NCBI RefSeq assembly: GCF_005080685.1
Contig: NZ_CP039371.1
Coordinates: forward strand, 5,952,001-6,016,000
Reading direction: 5' to 3'
Source: Pseudomonas putida
Lineage (GTDB): Bacteria > Pseudomonadota > Gammaproteobacteria > Pseudomonadales > Pseudomonadaceae
Length of the DNA stretch: 64,000 nucleotides
Shown here: positions 36,611-45,372 of the stretch, piece after piece
How the letters are laid out: every line of letters starts with the position of its first letter
Position numbering within the stretch: position 1 is the stretch's first letter
The notes under the pieces: model-generated
Seen by the model: only the letters and a program-made list of their open reading frames with translations
Told to the model about the DNA's origin: nothing
The model's database searches: none
Translations under genes and position numbers: made by a program

Positions 36611-38038
36611 ATGCCCGAACGCACCCCGCTGGACCCTGTCACTGCCCGCTGGATACCCTGGGTGGTGGCCATCGCCTTCTTCATGCAATCGCTGGACGGC
36701 ACCATCCTCAACACCGCGCTGCCAGCCATGGCCCGCTCGCTGGCCGAAGACCCGCTGCGCATGCAGGGGGTGATCATCGCCTACATGCTCACCGTGGCGC
36801 TGCTGATCCCGGCCTCGGGCTGGATCGCCGACCGCTTCGGCACCAAGCGCATCTTCTTCAGCGCGATCCTGCTGTTCAGCTTCGGCTCGCTGCTGTGCGC
36901 CGCCGCCAACAGCCTGGGCTTTCTGATCTTCGCGCGGGTCGTGCAGGGTCTGGGCGGGGCGCTGATGCTTCCGGTCGGGCGCTTGGTGGTGTTGCGCGCC
37001 TACCCGCGCAGCGACCTGGTGCGGATCATGAGCTTCATCACCATCCCTGGCCTGCTCGGGCCACTGCTGGGCCCTACGGTGGGCGGCTGGCTGGTGGAGA
37101 TTCTCAGCTGGCACTGGATCTTTCTGCTCAACCTGCCGGTCGGCGTCCTGGGCTGCTACGCGGTGTGGAAATTCATCCCCGACTTGCGCGGTGCCGAGCG
37201 CACCACCTTCGATGGACCTGGGTTCTTGCTGTTCGGCGCAGCGATGGTGCTCATCACCATCGCCATGGAGGGCCTGGGCGAGCTGCACCTGCCGCACCTG
37301 CGGGTGATGTTGCTGCTGTTCGCCGGCATGGCTTGCCTGGCTGCCTACTGGCTACGCGCCGGGCGCGACCCGGAGCCGCTGTTTTCGCCCAGCCTGTTCC
37401 GCGTGCGGACCTTCGCCATCGGTATCCTCGGCAACCTGTTCGCCCGCCTGGGCAGCGGCGCCCTGCCCTTCCTCGTGCCGCTGCTGCTGCAAGTGGCGCT
37501 AGGCTACTCCCCGGCCCAGGCCGGCATGAGCATGATCCCCCTGGCCGCGGCGGCGATGGTCGCCAAATCCATTGCCCGACCGCTGATCGAGCGCTTTGGC
37601 TACCGCATCATCCTCACCGCCAATACCCTGCTGCTGGGCATACTGCTGGCCAGCCTCGGGCTGGTCGACGAGCAGACCCCTTACGTGGTGCTGCTCATCC
37701 ACCTCGGCCTGCTCGGCGCGGTCAACTCGATGCAGTTCACAGCCATGAACACGGTGACCCTGATCGACCTCGACGATGCCCACGCCAGCAGCGGCAACAG
37801 CCTGCTGTCGGTGGTCGCGCAGCTGTCGCTGAGCCTCGGTGTGGCGTGCGCTGGTGCACTGCTCGGAGGGTTCACCGCAGCCGGCAGCGCCGAAGGTGTG
37901 GACAGCACCCTGGGGGCCTTCCAACTGACCTTCGTGACCATCGGCGTCATGGCCATGCTGGCGGCGGCGATCTTCCTGCAGTTGTCGCCGACGGACGGAA
38001 GGCGTGCCCGTCGTCCGGAAGCGCACATGGAATCGTAG
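36611..38038 (+). CDS. mdtD: MFS multidrug transporter, MdtD type (DHA2)
   Basis: Inner-membrane drug/proton antiporter of 475 residues with about 14 helices. FMQSLDGTILNTALPAMA (residues 24-41) is the TM1 signature of DHA2 carriers. GWIADRFGTKRIFF is the loop 2-3 motif and LGPTVGGWLVEILSWHWIF is the antiporter motif C with its Gly/Pro pattern. In enterobacteria mdtD sits in the mdtABCD-bae operon; here it is alone, so its call rests on sequence resemblance. The start has GAGGACGTC upstream. Its 3' end lies 64 bases before dbpA. Confidence 0.85.
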   Translation: MPERTPLDPVTARWIPWVVAIAFFMQSLDGTILNTALPAMARSLAEDPLRMQGVIIAYMLTVALLIPASGWIADRFGTKRIFFSAILLFSFGSLLCAAANSLGFLIFARVVQGLGGALMLPVGRLVVLRAYPRSDLVRIMSFITIPGLLGPLLGPTVGGWLVEILSWHWIFLLNLPVGVLGCYAVWKFIPDLRGAERTTFDGPGFLLFGAAMVLITIAMEGLGELHLPHLRVMLLLFAGMACLAAYWLRAGRDPEPLFSPSLFRVRTFAIGILGNLFARLGSGALPFLVPLLLQVALGYSPAQAGMSMIPLAAAAMVAKSIARPLIERFGYRIILTANTLLLGILLASLGLVDEQTPYVVLLIHLGLLGAVNSMQFTAMNTVTLIDLDDAHASSGNSLLSVVAQLSLSLGVACAGALLGGFTAAGSAEGVDSTLGAFQLTFVTIGVMAMLAAAIFLQLSPTDGRRARRPEAHMES

Positions 38039-38102
38039 GGCGAATGGCCATGAGGCTGGTAGACTGTGCGACATTTTTCGCTTCGCACCGCAGGCCCGCC
38101 TC

Positions 38103-39488
38103 GTGACCACCGACTCTACCGCCTTCGCCTCCCTGCCGCTGTCCGCCGCCATGCTGGCCAACCTGGACGCCCTCGGCTATGCCTCGATGACACCGATTCA
38201 GGCGCAAAGCCTGCCGATCATCCTCAAGGGCCTGGACCTGATCGCCCAGGCCAAGACCGGCAGCGGCAAGACCGCGGCGTTCGGCATCGGCCTGCTCAAC
38301 CCGATCAACCCACGTTACTTCGGCTGCCAGGCCCTGGTGCTGTGCCCCACCCGCGAACTCGCCGACCAGGTCGCCAAGGAGCTGCGCCGCCTGGCTCGCG
38401 CCGAGGACAACATCAAGATCCTGACCCTGTGCGGCGGTGTTTCGCTCGGCCCGCAGATCGCCTCGCTGGAACATGGCGCGCACATCATCGTCGGCACCCC
38501 GGGGCGCATCCAGCAACACCTGGACAAAGGCACCCTGGTGCTCGACGGGCTCAACACCCTGGTGCTCGACGAAGCCGACCGCATGCTCGACATGGGCTTC
38601 TTCGATGCCATCGCCAGCATCATCGGCAAGACCCCGTCGCGCCGCCAGACTCTGCTGTTCTCGGCCACCTACCCAGCTGGCATCGAGCAACTGGCCGCCG
38701 ACTTCATGCGCAAGCCGCAGCAGGTCAAGGTCGAGAGCCTGCACGCCGACAACCAGATCGAGCAGCGCTTCATCGAGATCGACCCGCAGCAGCGCCTCGA
38801 GGCGGTGACCCGTGTGCTCGGCCACTATCGCCCGCAATCGTGCGTGGCGTTCTGCTTCACCAAGCAGCAGTGCGAGGACGTCGTTGCCCACCTGACGGCC
38901 AAGGGCATCGTCGCCCAGGCCTTGCATGGCGATCTGGAGCAACGTGACCGCGACCAGGTGCTGACCATGTTCGCCAACCGCAGCAGCTCGGTGCTGGTGG
39001 CTACCGACGTGGCCGCCCGAGGCCTGGACATCGATGGCCTGGACATGGTCATCAACGTCGAGCTGGCCCGTGATGCCGAAATCCATGTGCACCGTGTCGG
39101 CCGTACCGGCCGTGCGGGCGAAAAAGGCATCGCCGTCAGCCTGGTGGCCCCAGCCGAAGGGCACCGCGCCCAGGCCATCGAGGACCTGCAAAAGAACCCG
39201 CTGCGCTGGGACCCGTTGGACAGCCTGAAGAACAAGGGCGGCGAGCCGCTGCTGCCGATCATGAGCACCCTGTGCATCGCCGCCGGGCGCAAGGACAAGC
39301 TGCGCCCAGGCGACATCCTCGGCGCGCTGACCGGCGACGCCGGCATCCCCGGCAAGCAGGTGGGCAAGATCGCCATCTTCGACTTCCAGGCGTTCGTCGC
39401 CGTCGAGCGAGCGCTGGCCAAACAGGCCATGCAGCGACTCAACAGCGGCAAGATCAAGGGCCGATCGCTGAAAGTTCGTATCGTCTGA
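38103..39488 (+). CDS. dbpA: ATP-dependent RNA helicase DbpA
   Basis: DEAD-box helicase that assists 50S ribosome assembly by acting at hairpin 92 of 23S rRNA. From GTG 38103 it is 461 residues, matching DbpA. Seen in order: Q-motif (MTPIQAQSLP), AKTGSGKT (motif I), PTRELADQ, VLDEADRMLDMGF (DEAD), LLFSATYP (SAT), and HRVGRTGRAG (motif VI). The C-terminal 75 residues (CIAAGRKDKLRPGDILGAL; IAIFDFQAFVAV) are the RNA-binding domain specific to DbpA. The upstream in-frame ATG at 38004 overlaps mdtD and was rejected. Confidence 0.95.
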   Translation: MTTDSTAFASLPLSAAMLANLDALGYASMTPIQAQSLPIILKGLDLIAQAKTGSGKTAAFGIGLLNPINPRYFGCQALVLCPTRELADQVAKELRRLARAEDNIKILTLCGGVSLGPQIASLEHGAHIIVGTPGRIQQHLDKGTLVLDGLNTLVLDEADRMLDMGFFDAIASIIGKTPSRRQTLLFSATYPAGIEQLAADFMRKPQQVKVESLHADNQIEQRFIEIDPQQRLEAVTRVLGHYRPQSCVAFCFTKQQCEDVVAHLTAKGIVAQALHGDLEQRDRDQVLTMFANRSSSVLVATDVAARGLDIDGLDMVINVELARDAEIHVHRVGRTGRAGEKGIAVSLVAPAEGHRAQAIEDLQKNPLRWDPLDSLKNKGGEPLLPIMSTLCIAAGRKDKLRPGDILGALTGDAGIPGKQVGKIAIFDFQAFVAVERALAKQAMQRLNSGKIKGRSLKVRIV

Positions 39489-39510
39489 CCATTCTTTGCG
39501 GCCGCTGCAC

Positions 39511-39604
39511 GGGCCATTCGCGGGACAAGCCCGCTCCCACAGGTACTCCCCCGTCTGAAGGATCATGGAGATCCTGTGGGAGCGGGCTTGCCCCGCGAAT
39601 GGGC
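39511..39604. repeat. REP inverted pair, GCGGG(A)CAAGCCCGC family
   Basis: Arms 39511-39543 and 39573-39604 with core CGCGGGACAAGCCCGCTCCCACAGG are near-perfect complements. The tail TCCCACA is that of the 1019 family while the core is that of the 36513 family, so this is a mixed type. It lies between dbpA and the flavoprotein gene. Confidence 0.82.
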
Positions 39605-39641
39605 GGCACAGCAGTCCCAGAAACATTCAAGAGGTAACACC

Positions 39642-40823
39642 GTGCACACCACCGACGTGATCATCATCGGCGCTGGCGCCGCCGGCCTGATGTGCGCCCA
39701 GCTCAGCGCTCGCCGTGGCCGCCGGGTGGTGCTGCTCGACCACGCCAACAAGCCTGGCAAGAAGATCCTCATGTCCGGCGGCGGACGCTGCAACTTCACC
39801 AACATGTACACCGAGCCCGCCAACTTCCTCTCGCACAACCCGCACTTCTGCAAGTCGGCCCTGGCCCGCTACACCCAGTGGGACTTCATCGAGCTGGTGG
39901 CCAAGCACGGCGTGCCCTACCACGAGAAGAAGCTCGGCCAGCTGTTCTGCGACAACAAGGCCAGCGACATCCTCGACATGCTGCTTGCCGAATGCGACGA
40001 GGCCGGTGCCGAGCTGCGCATGCACACCAGCATCGAGCACATCGAGAAAACCGAAGCCGGCTACCTGCTGCAGACCAGCGCCGGACCGTTCGCCTGCCAG
40101 TCGCTGGTGATCGCCACCGGCGGCCTGTCGATCCCGACCCTGGGCGCCACCGGTTTCGGTTACCAGGTGGCCCGCCAGTTCGGCCACACACTGCTGCCGA
40201 CCCGCGCCGGACTGGTGCCGTTCACCATCACCGAGCCCCAACTCAAGGCATTGTGCACCGAGCTCTCCGGCACCTCGCTGGACTGCATCGCCAGCTGCAA
40301 TGGCACCAGCTTCCGGGAAAACCTGCTGTTCACCCATCGCGGTCTCAGTGGCCCGGCGATCCTGCAGATCTCGTCGTTCTGGGAAGCCGGCGACACCCTG
40401 GAGCTCAACCTGCTGCCCGACCGCGATGCCCTGCAATGGCTGCAACAGCAGCAGGCCGAGCGCGCCAACAGCGAGCTGAAGACCGTGCTGGGCGAGGTCT
40501 TCACCCGCAAGCTCGCCAACTTGCTGGCCGAGCAGTGGTTCGACTCACGGCCGATGAAGCAGTACACCCCGGCAGAACTGACGCAGATCGCCGACAAGCT
40601 GGCAGCGTGGCAACTGGTGCCAGCCGGCACCGAAGGCTACCGCACCGCCGAGGTGACCCTGGGGGGTGTCGACACCCGCGAGGTGTCGTCCAAGACCATG
40701 GAATCGCTGAAGAGCCCGGGCCTGTATTTCATCGGCGAGGTACTCGACGTCACCGGCCACCTCGGCGGCTTCAATTTCCAGTGGGCCTGGGCCTCTGCCA
40801 ACGCCGCTGCGCAGTTCGTGTAG
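39642..40823 (+). CDS. HI0933/BaiN-family NAD(P)/FAD-dependent oxidoreductase
   Basis: Flavoprotein of 393 residues. The GTG start at 39642 is set by AAGAGG seven bases upstream; a longer frame begins inside the REP element. The N-terminal VIIIGAGAAGLMCA is the FAD fingerprint, followed by the family-specific SGGGRCNFTN (about 43-52), TGGLSIPTLGATGFGY (about 156-171) and the C-terminal LDVTGHLGGFNFQWAWAS. Members are often called YhiN. A few reduce steroids (BaiN); in Pseudomonas the substrate is unknown. It is probably a single-gene unit, with 84 bases to the next gene. Confidence 0.9.
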   Translation: MHTTDVIIIGAGAAGLMCAQLSARRGRRVVLLDHANKPGKKILMSGGGRCNFTNMYTEPANFLSHNPHFCKSALARYTQWDFIELVAKHGVPYHEKKLGQLFCDNKASDILDMLLAECDEAGAELRMHTSIEHIEKTEAGYLLQTSAGPFACQSLVIATGGLSIPTLGATGFGYQVARQFGHTLLPTRAGLVPFTITEPQLKALCTELSGTSLDCIASCNGTSFRENLLFTHRGLSGPAILQISSFWEAGDTLELNLLPDRDALQWLQQQQAERANSELKTVLGEVFTRKLANLLAEQWFDSRPMKQYTPAELTQIADKLAAWQLVPAGTEGYRTAEVTLGGVDTREVSSKTMESLKSPGLYFIGEVLDVTGHLGGFNFQWAWASANAAAQFV

Positions 40824-40907
40824 AGTAGAATCCATCGAGCAGCACGGAACGCTTCTTGCTGGTCCGTGCGCTCATGCATTCAATCGATCACTGCCTAGCA
40901 GGCCATC

Positions 40908-43091
40908 ATGTCATCGAGCTCGTTCCGTCAGTCACTGCGTCGCCTGTGGGGCCAAGACAAGTTCAGCTACAGCATCCGGGTAACGGTTGCGCTTACCGGC
41001 AGCATGGCGCTGTGCTGGTACCAGGACGAGATGGCCCTGCTGATTCCATTGTTCCTGGGCATCATCGCCAGCGCCCTGGCCGAAACCGACGATAGCTGGC
41101 AAGGCCGGCTCAGCGCCCTGGCCGTGACCCTGGTGTGTTTCGCCATCGCCGCGCTGGCCGTGGAGCTGCTGTTCCCCTACCCCTGGATCTTCGTCGCCGC
41201 CCTCGCCCTGGCGGCGTTTGGCCTGACCATGCTCGGCGCCCTGGGCGAGCGCTATGGGGCGATCGCCTCGGCGACGTTGATCCTGGCGGTGTACACCATG
41301 ATCGGTGTCGACCAGCGCGGCGGCCAGGTCAGCGATTTCTGGCACGAGCCGATGCTGCTGGTCGCAGGCGCGGCCTGGTATGGCCTGCTATCGGTGCTGT
41401 GGCAACTGCTGTTTTCCAACCAGCCAGTTCAGCAGAGCCTGGCCAAGCTGTTCCAGGAGCTGGGCCTGTACCTGAAGCTCAAGGCCAACCTGTTCGAGCC
41501 GATCCGCAACCTTGACCTCGAAGCCCGGCGCCTGGAGCTTGCTCAGCAAAATGGCAAGGTGGTGGCGGCGCTCAACACCGCCAAGGAAATCATCCTGCAC
41601 CGCGTCGGCAACAGCCAGCCCAACTCCAAGGTCAGCCGCTACCTGAAGCTGTACTTCCTGGCCCAGGACATCCATGAGCGCGTCAGCGCCTCGCACTACC
41701 CCTACAACGCCCTGGCCGAGGCCTTTTTCCACAGCGACGTGATGTTCCGTTGCCAGCGCCTGCTGCGCCAGCAGGGCTCGGCGTGCCAGGAGCTGGCGCG
41801 GTCGATCCGCCTGCGCCAGCCGTTCGTCCTCGACAGCCGCTTCGCCGACGCCCTGGAAGACCTCAACGCCTCGCTCGAACACCTGCGCCAGCAAAGCAAT
41901 CCGGCCTGGCGCGGCCTGCTGCGTTCGCTGCGTGCACTGGCGGCCAACCTCGCCACCCTCGACCGCCTGCTGGGCGCCGCCAGCAACCCCGACAGCCTCG
42001 CCGACGCCAGTGACAGCAGCCTGCTGGACCGCTCGCCGCGCAACTTCAAGGATGTCTGGACGCGCCTGCGCACCCAGCTCACGCCGACTTCGCTATTGTT
42101 CCGCCACGCCTTGCGCCTGTCGCTGGCGCTGTCGATCGGCTATGGCATGGTGCACCTGATCCACCCGACCCAAGGCTACTGGATCATTCTCACCACCTTG
42201 TTCGTCTGCCAGCCGAACTACGGCGCCACCCGACGCAAGCTGGTGCAGCGGGTGATCGGCACGGCCATCGGCCTGACCGTGGGCTGGGCGCTGTTCGACC
42301 TGTTCCCCAGCCCGATCATCCAGTCGATGTTCGCCGTGGTCGCCGGGGTGGTTTTCTTCGTCAACCGCACGACCCGCTACACCTTGGCCACCGCCGCGAT
42401 CACCCTGATGGTGCTGTTCTGCTTCAACCAGATCGGCGACGGCTACGGCCTGTTCCTGCCGCGCCTGTTCGATACCCTGGTGGGCAGCCTGATCGCCATC
42501 CTGGCGGTGTTCCTGTTCCTGCCCGATTGGCAGGGTCGGCGCCTGAACAAGGCGCTGGCCAACACCCTGGCCTGCGCCAGCGTGTACTTGCGCCAGATCA
42601 TGCAGCAGTACGCCCACGGCAAGCGTGACGACCTGGCCTACCGCCTGGCCCGGCGCAACGCCCACAACGCCGACGCGGCGCTGTCCACCACCCTGGCCAA
42701 CATGCTCATGGAGCCTGGGCACTTTCGCAAGGAAGCCGACGTGGGCTTCCGCTTCCTGGTGCTGTCACACACCTTGCTCAGCTACCTCTCGGGCCTCGGC
42801 GCGCACCGCGACACCGCGTTGCCGGCCGAGGTGCAGGAACAACTGATCGATGGCGCGGCGCAAAGCCTGGCCAACAGCCTGGACGAGATCGCCAATGGCC
42901 TGGCCGCTCGCCTGCCGGTGGCCATTCACAGCGATGCCGAGGAAGCCCTGGCCAACGAACTGGAACAGATGCCCGAGGAGCTGGATGAACATCAGCGCCT
43001 GGTTCAAACCCAGCTGGCCTTGATCTGCCGGCAATTGGCGCCACTACGGACCATGGCCGCCCATCTGATCAAGGAGAGTGCGCCGGCTTGA
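40908..43091 (+). CDS. yccS: YccS-family FUSC-type inner-membrane protein
   Basis: A 727-residue membrane protein in the fusaric-acid-resistance (FUSC) superfamily. One set of about six helices is at residues 20-150 (TVALTGSMALCWY onward) and a second at about 400-540 (LRLSLALSIGYGMVHLIHPTQGYW, quoted in part). A soluble helical region lies between them and another at the C-terminus. This two-block plan and length are those of YccS (TIGR01666). Proposed roles are export of aromatic acids, but none is proven. ATG 40908 lies in a short gap after the flavoprotein gene. It ends 27 bases from a convergent binding-protein gene. Confidence 0.85.
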   Translation: MSSSSFRQSLRRLWGQDKFSYSIRVTVALTGSMALCWYQDEMALLIPLFLGIIASALAETDDSWQGRLSALAVTLVCFAIAALAVELLFPYPWIFVAALALAAFGLTMLGALGERYGAIASATLILAVYTMIGVDQRGGQVSDFWHEPMLLVAGAAWYGLLSVLWQLLFSNQPVQQSLAKLFQELGLYLKLKANLFEPIRNLDLEARRLELAQQNGKVVAALNTAKEIILHRVGNSQPNSKVSRYLKLYFLAQDIHERVSASHYPYNALAEAFFHSDVMFRCQRLLRQQGSACQELARSIRLRQPFVLDSRFADALEDLNASLEHLRQQSNPAWRGLLRSLRALAANLATLDRLLGAASNPDSLADASDSSLLDRSPRNFKDVWTRLRTQLTPTSLLFRHALRLSLALSIGYGMVHLIHPTQGYWIILTTLFVCQPNYGATRRKLVQRVIGTAIGLTVGWALFDLFPSPIIQSMFAVVAGVVFFVNRTTRYTLATAAITLMVLFCFNQIGDGYGLFLPRLFDTLVGSLIAILAVFLFLPDWQGRRLNKALANTLACASVYLRQIMQQYAHGKRDDLAYRLARRNAHNADAALSTTLANMLMEPGHFRKEADVGFRFLVLSHTLLSYLSGLGAHRDTALPAEVQEQLIDGAAQSLANSLDEIANGLAARLPVAIHSDAEEALANELEQMPEELDEHQRLVQTQLALICRQLAPLRTMAAHLIKESAPA

Positions 43092-43118
43092 AAGAGAGGC
43101 CCTCAAGCCCGGCCCCCA

Positions 43119-43856
43119 TCAAAAGCCATACTGGCGCAACAACCGCGCATAGCTGCCATCGGCTTTCATCGCCACGATAGCTTGCTCGAAGCGCTCGACT
43201 ATCTGTTCATGCCCGGGATGCTTGAGGCTCACCAGAATGTGCAAGGTGTTCTCCGCCAAAGGCGGCTCCACCAAGGTGATCGCTTCACGTACCTGCGCCG
43301 GCTCACGCTGCAGGTTGTAACGCGCCACGTATTCATCCTCGACCGCCAGGTCCACGCGCCCGGCCGCCAGCATGCGCACGGCAGACGAGAAGTTGACGAC
43401 CTCGACCTTGCGTAACCGGCTATCGCCATCGAACTGCGCAGAATAGGCATAGTCGCGGACCACGGCGATGGTGCGCGGGTACAGGTCGGCCGGGCGCTGG
43501 TAGCGAAAGTCATCGCCCTTGCGCTTGAGCAGCCGGATGCGGTTGGTCAGATAGGCCTTGGAGAACTGGCCGATGCGCGCCCGCGAATCGTTGTACCAGG
43601 CGTTGACCAGCACATCGTAACGCCCTTCGCCGATGCCCATCAGCGCGCGCGCCCAAGGCACTTCCTCGGTCACGCAGGTGTAGCCGGCGCGCGACAGCGC
43701 CATGCTGACGATGCGCGTCGCCAAGCCTGCGCCCGGCATGCTGGCATCGGTGAAGGGCGGCCAGTTGTCGGCCACCAGGCGCAGCGTGTCCTTCGCCAGG
43801 ATGGGAGGCGACAGCATTACGCTCAATAGGCCCAGCACGCAAAGCAGTGACCTCAT
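43119..43856 (-). CDS. Periplasmic solute-binding protein, family 3 (orphan)
   Basis: Secreted binding protein of 245 residues. ATG 43856 was chosen over a TTG six codons earlier because AAGGA sits 7 bases upstream. The signal peptide is MRSLLCVLGLLSVMLSPPILA, cut before KDTLRLV. The body fits SBP_bac_3: DNWPPFTD near 38, then YDVLVNAWYNDSRA, then VDLAVEDEYVARYNL. No permease or ATPase gene is adjacent, so it may be a stand-alone sensor or amino-acid scavenger rather than part of a full ABC importer. The ligand is unknown. Confidence 0.85.
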   Translation of the reverse strand: MRSLLCVLGLLSVMLSPPILAKDTLRLVADNWPPFTDASMPGAGLATRIVSMALSRAGYTCVTEEVPWARALMGIGEGRYDVLVNAWYNDSRARIGQFSKAYLTNRIRLLKRKGDDFRYQRPADLYPRTIAVVRDYAYSAQFDGDSRLRKVEVVNFSSAVRMLAAGRVDLAVEDEYVARYNLQREPAQVREAITLVEPPLAENTLHILVSLKHPGHEQIVERFEQAIVAMKADGSYARLLRQYGF

Positions 43857-44066
43857 GCTCAAGTCCTTTTGCAACGGGGGACACGCTGTGGAGGCAATAC
43901 ACCAGAATTACGAGATTACACAAAGCCGCCCGGCTGGGCAGCCGCCAATAATGTCAATTAGCCTCTATTTTGGCCGAGCCTCGGTCGACATGACATGAAG
44001 CACTGATCCACTCGTCGCCGCCGCACCGATTTGCGATGATCGAGCTCTTTTTCAGGAGCCTTCCCA

Positions 44067-44519
44067 ATGTCCATCGACTGGATCTGCAAGCACCATACCG
44101 ACCTGAGCAAGGAGCAACTCTACGCCATCCTGCGGCTGCGTACCGAAGTGTTCGTGGTCGAGCAACGCTGCGCCTACCAGGAAGTCGACGGCCAGGACCT
44201 GAGCGGCGACACCCTGCATCTGATGGGTTGGCAGGATGATCAGCTGGTCGCCTACCTGCGCCTGCTCGACCCACAATCCCAAGGCGGGGACGTGGTCATC
44301 GGCCGGGTGGTGACTTCACCCCAGGCGCGTGGCTCCAAACTGGGCCACCCGCTGCTGCTCAAGGGGTTGGAAGCGGCCGAACACTGCTGGCCAGGCACCC
44401 CGGTCTACCTTTCGGCACAAGCGCACCTGCAGGGCTTCTACGCCCAGCACGGCTTCGAAGTGGCCGGCGAGGCGTATCTGGAAGACGACATTCCCCACAT
44501 CGGCATGCGCAAAGGCTGA
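44067..44519 (+). CDS. elaA: ElaA-type GNAT acetyltransferase
   Basis: Small N-acetyltransferase of 150 residues. The N-terminus LYAILRLRTEVFVVEQRCAY is nearly diagnostic of ElaA. VIGRVVTSPQARGSKLGHPLL is the acetyl-CoA binding motif A (R-x-x-G-x-G/A-like, here ARGSKLG), and GFYAQHGFEVAGEAYLEDDIPHIGM closes the fold. CAGGAG eight bases before ATG 44067 supports the start. It is divergent from the binding protein and converges on a winged-helix gene 4 bases away. The substrate is not known. Confidence 0.92.
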   Translation: MSIDWICKHHTDLSKEQLYAILRLRTEVFVVEQRCAYQEVDGQDLSGDTLHLMGWQDDQLVAYLRLLDPQSQGGDVVIGRVVTSPQARGSKLGHPLLLKGLEAAEHCWPGTPVYLSAQAHLQGFYAQHGFEVAGEAYLEDDIPHIGMRKG

Positions 44520-44523
44520 GCCG

Positions 44524-44820
44524 TCAAGGGTAGCCCAGCACCTCGCGGATCTGCCGCAGGTGCTGGATGATCCATTGCTTGTCGATCGCGCCCCAATCGT
44601 GGATGCGGTAATGCCCGGCGTGGTTGCGCGCCCCCTCCTGCTGCTCGAACTCGCAAACGATGTCTAGGTCGGCCAGCGCGAGGATGGTGTCCTGGGCAGT
44701 GCGCCGAGGCATGCCGGTAGCCTCCATCAATGCCGGGACACTGGTGGCGGTCTGGCTGTCGATCAGCCAGGCCACGTACAGGCGCCGATAGAAACTGCTC
44801 TTGGTCTTGCTCACTTCCAT
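44524..44820 (-). CDS. Small winged helix-turn-helix protein
   Basis: A 98-residue putative DNA-binding protein. ATSVPALMEATGMPRRTAQDTILALADLDIV (about 25-55, quoted in part) reads as a helix-turn-helix followed by a wing (FEQQEGARNHAGHYRIHDWG). No effector domain is present. It starts 12 bases after the YgjP-like peptidase gene on the same strand, so the two form an operon. Similar small proteins are conserved in pseudomonads without assigned function. A role linked to the peptidase is possible but unproven. Confidence 0.78.
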   Translation of the reverse strand: MEVSKTKSSFYRRLYVAWLIDSQTATSVPALMEATGMPRRTAQDTILALADLDIVCEFEQQEGARNHAGHYRIHDWGAIDKQWIIQHLRQIREVLGYP

Positions 44821-44832
44821 GCTGCGTGGTCC

Positions 44833-45333
44833 TCAAGCGTGGCCCGGCAGCTCCCGATAGGTCAGGTAGACGCGCAGGTCGAATTCCAGTTGGTGGTAGT
44901 CCGGCTCCATGTGCTGGCAGAGCTGGTAGAACGCCTTGTTGTGGTCACGCTCGCGCAGGTGGGCCAGTTCGTGCACGACGATCATGCGTAGAAACTGCGG
45001 CGCGGCCTCCTTGAACAGCGAGGCGATGCGGATTTCCTTCTTGGCCTTGAGCTTGCCACCCTGCACCCGCGACACCGCGGTATTCAGGCCCAGGGCCCGG
45101 TGGGTGAGGTCCAGGCGATTGTCGAACAGCACCTTGTCGAGGTTCGGCGCACTGCGCAGGTACTGCTGGCGCAGGCCCTGGGCGTAGTCGTACAGCGCCC
45201 TGTCGCTCTGCACGTCATGACGCTCGAAATAACGCCGCTGCAGGTACTCGCCCAGGCGATCGCTGTCGATCATCTGGCGAACCTGTTCCTGAAGGTGCGG
45301 CGGGTAGGCTTGCAGGTAGCGTAAAACGGTCAT
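44833..45333 (-). CDS. YgjP-like (M48-type) metallopeptidase domain protein
   Basis: A 166-residue single-domain protein. VVHELAHLRERDHNKAFYQL (about residues 117-136) carries the zinc motif HExxH with a third histidine in the DHNKAF loop, as in YgjP/WLM peptidases. ATG 45333 (MTVLRYLQAYPP) was preferred to a TTG 13 codons upstream that overlaps the next gene's end region. No signal peptide is seen, so it is cytoplasmic. It is followed by the winged-helix gene after 12 bases. Target proteins are unknown. Confidence 0.85.
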   Translation of the reverse strand: MTVLRYLQAYPPHLQEQVRQMIDSDRLGEYLQRRYFERHDVQSDRALYDYAQGLRQQYLRSAPNLDKVLFDNRLDLTHRALGLNTAVSRVQGGKLKAKKEIRIASLFKEAAPQFLRMIVVHELAHLRERDHNKAFYQLCQHMEPDYHQLEFDLRVYLTYRELPGHA

Positions 45334-45372
45334 GGCCCGGCAATCTTGGATAACAGACGCGAGTTTATCCAA

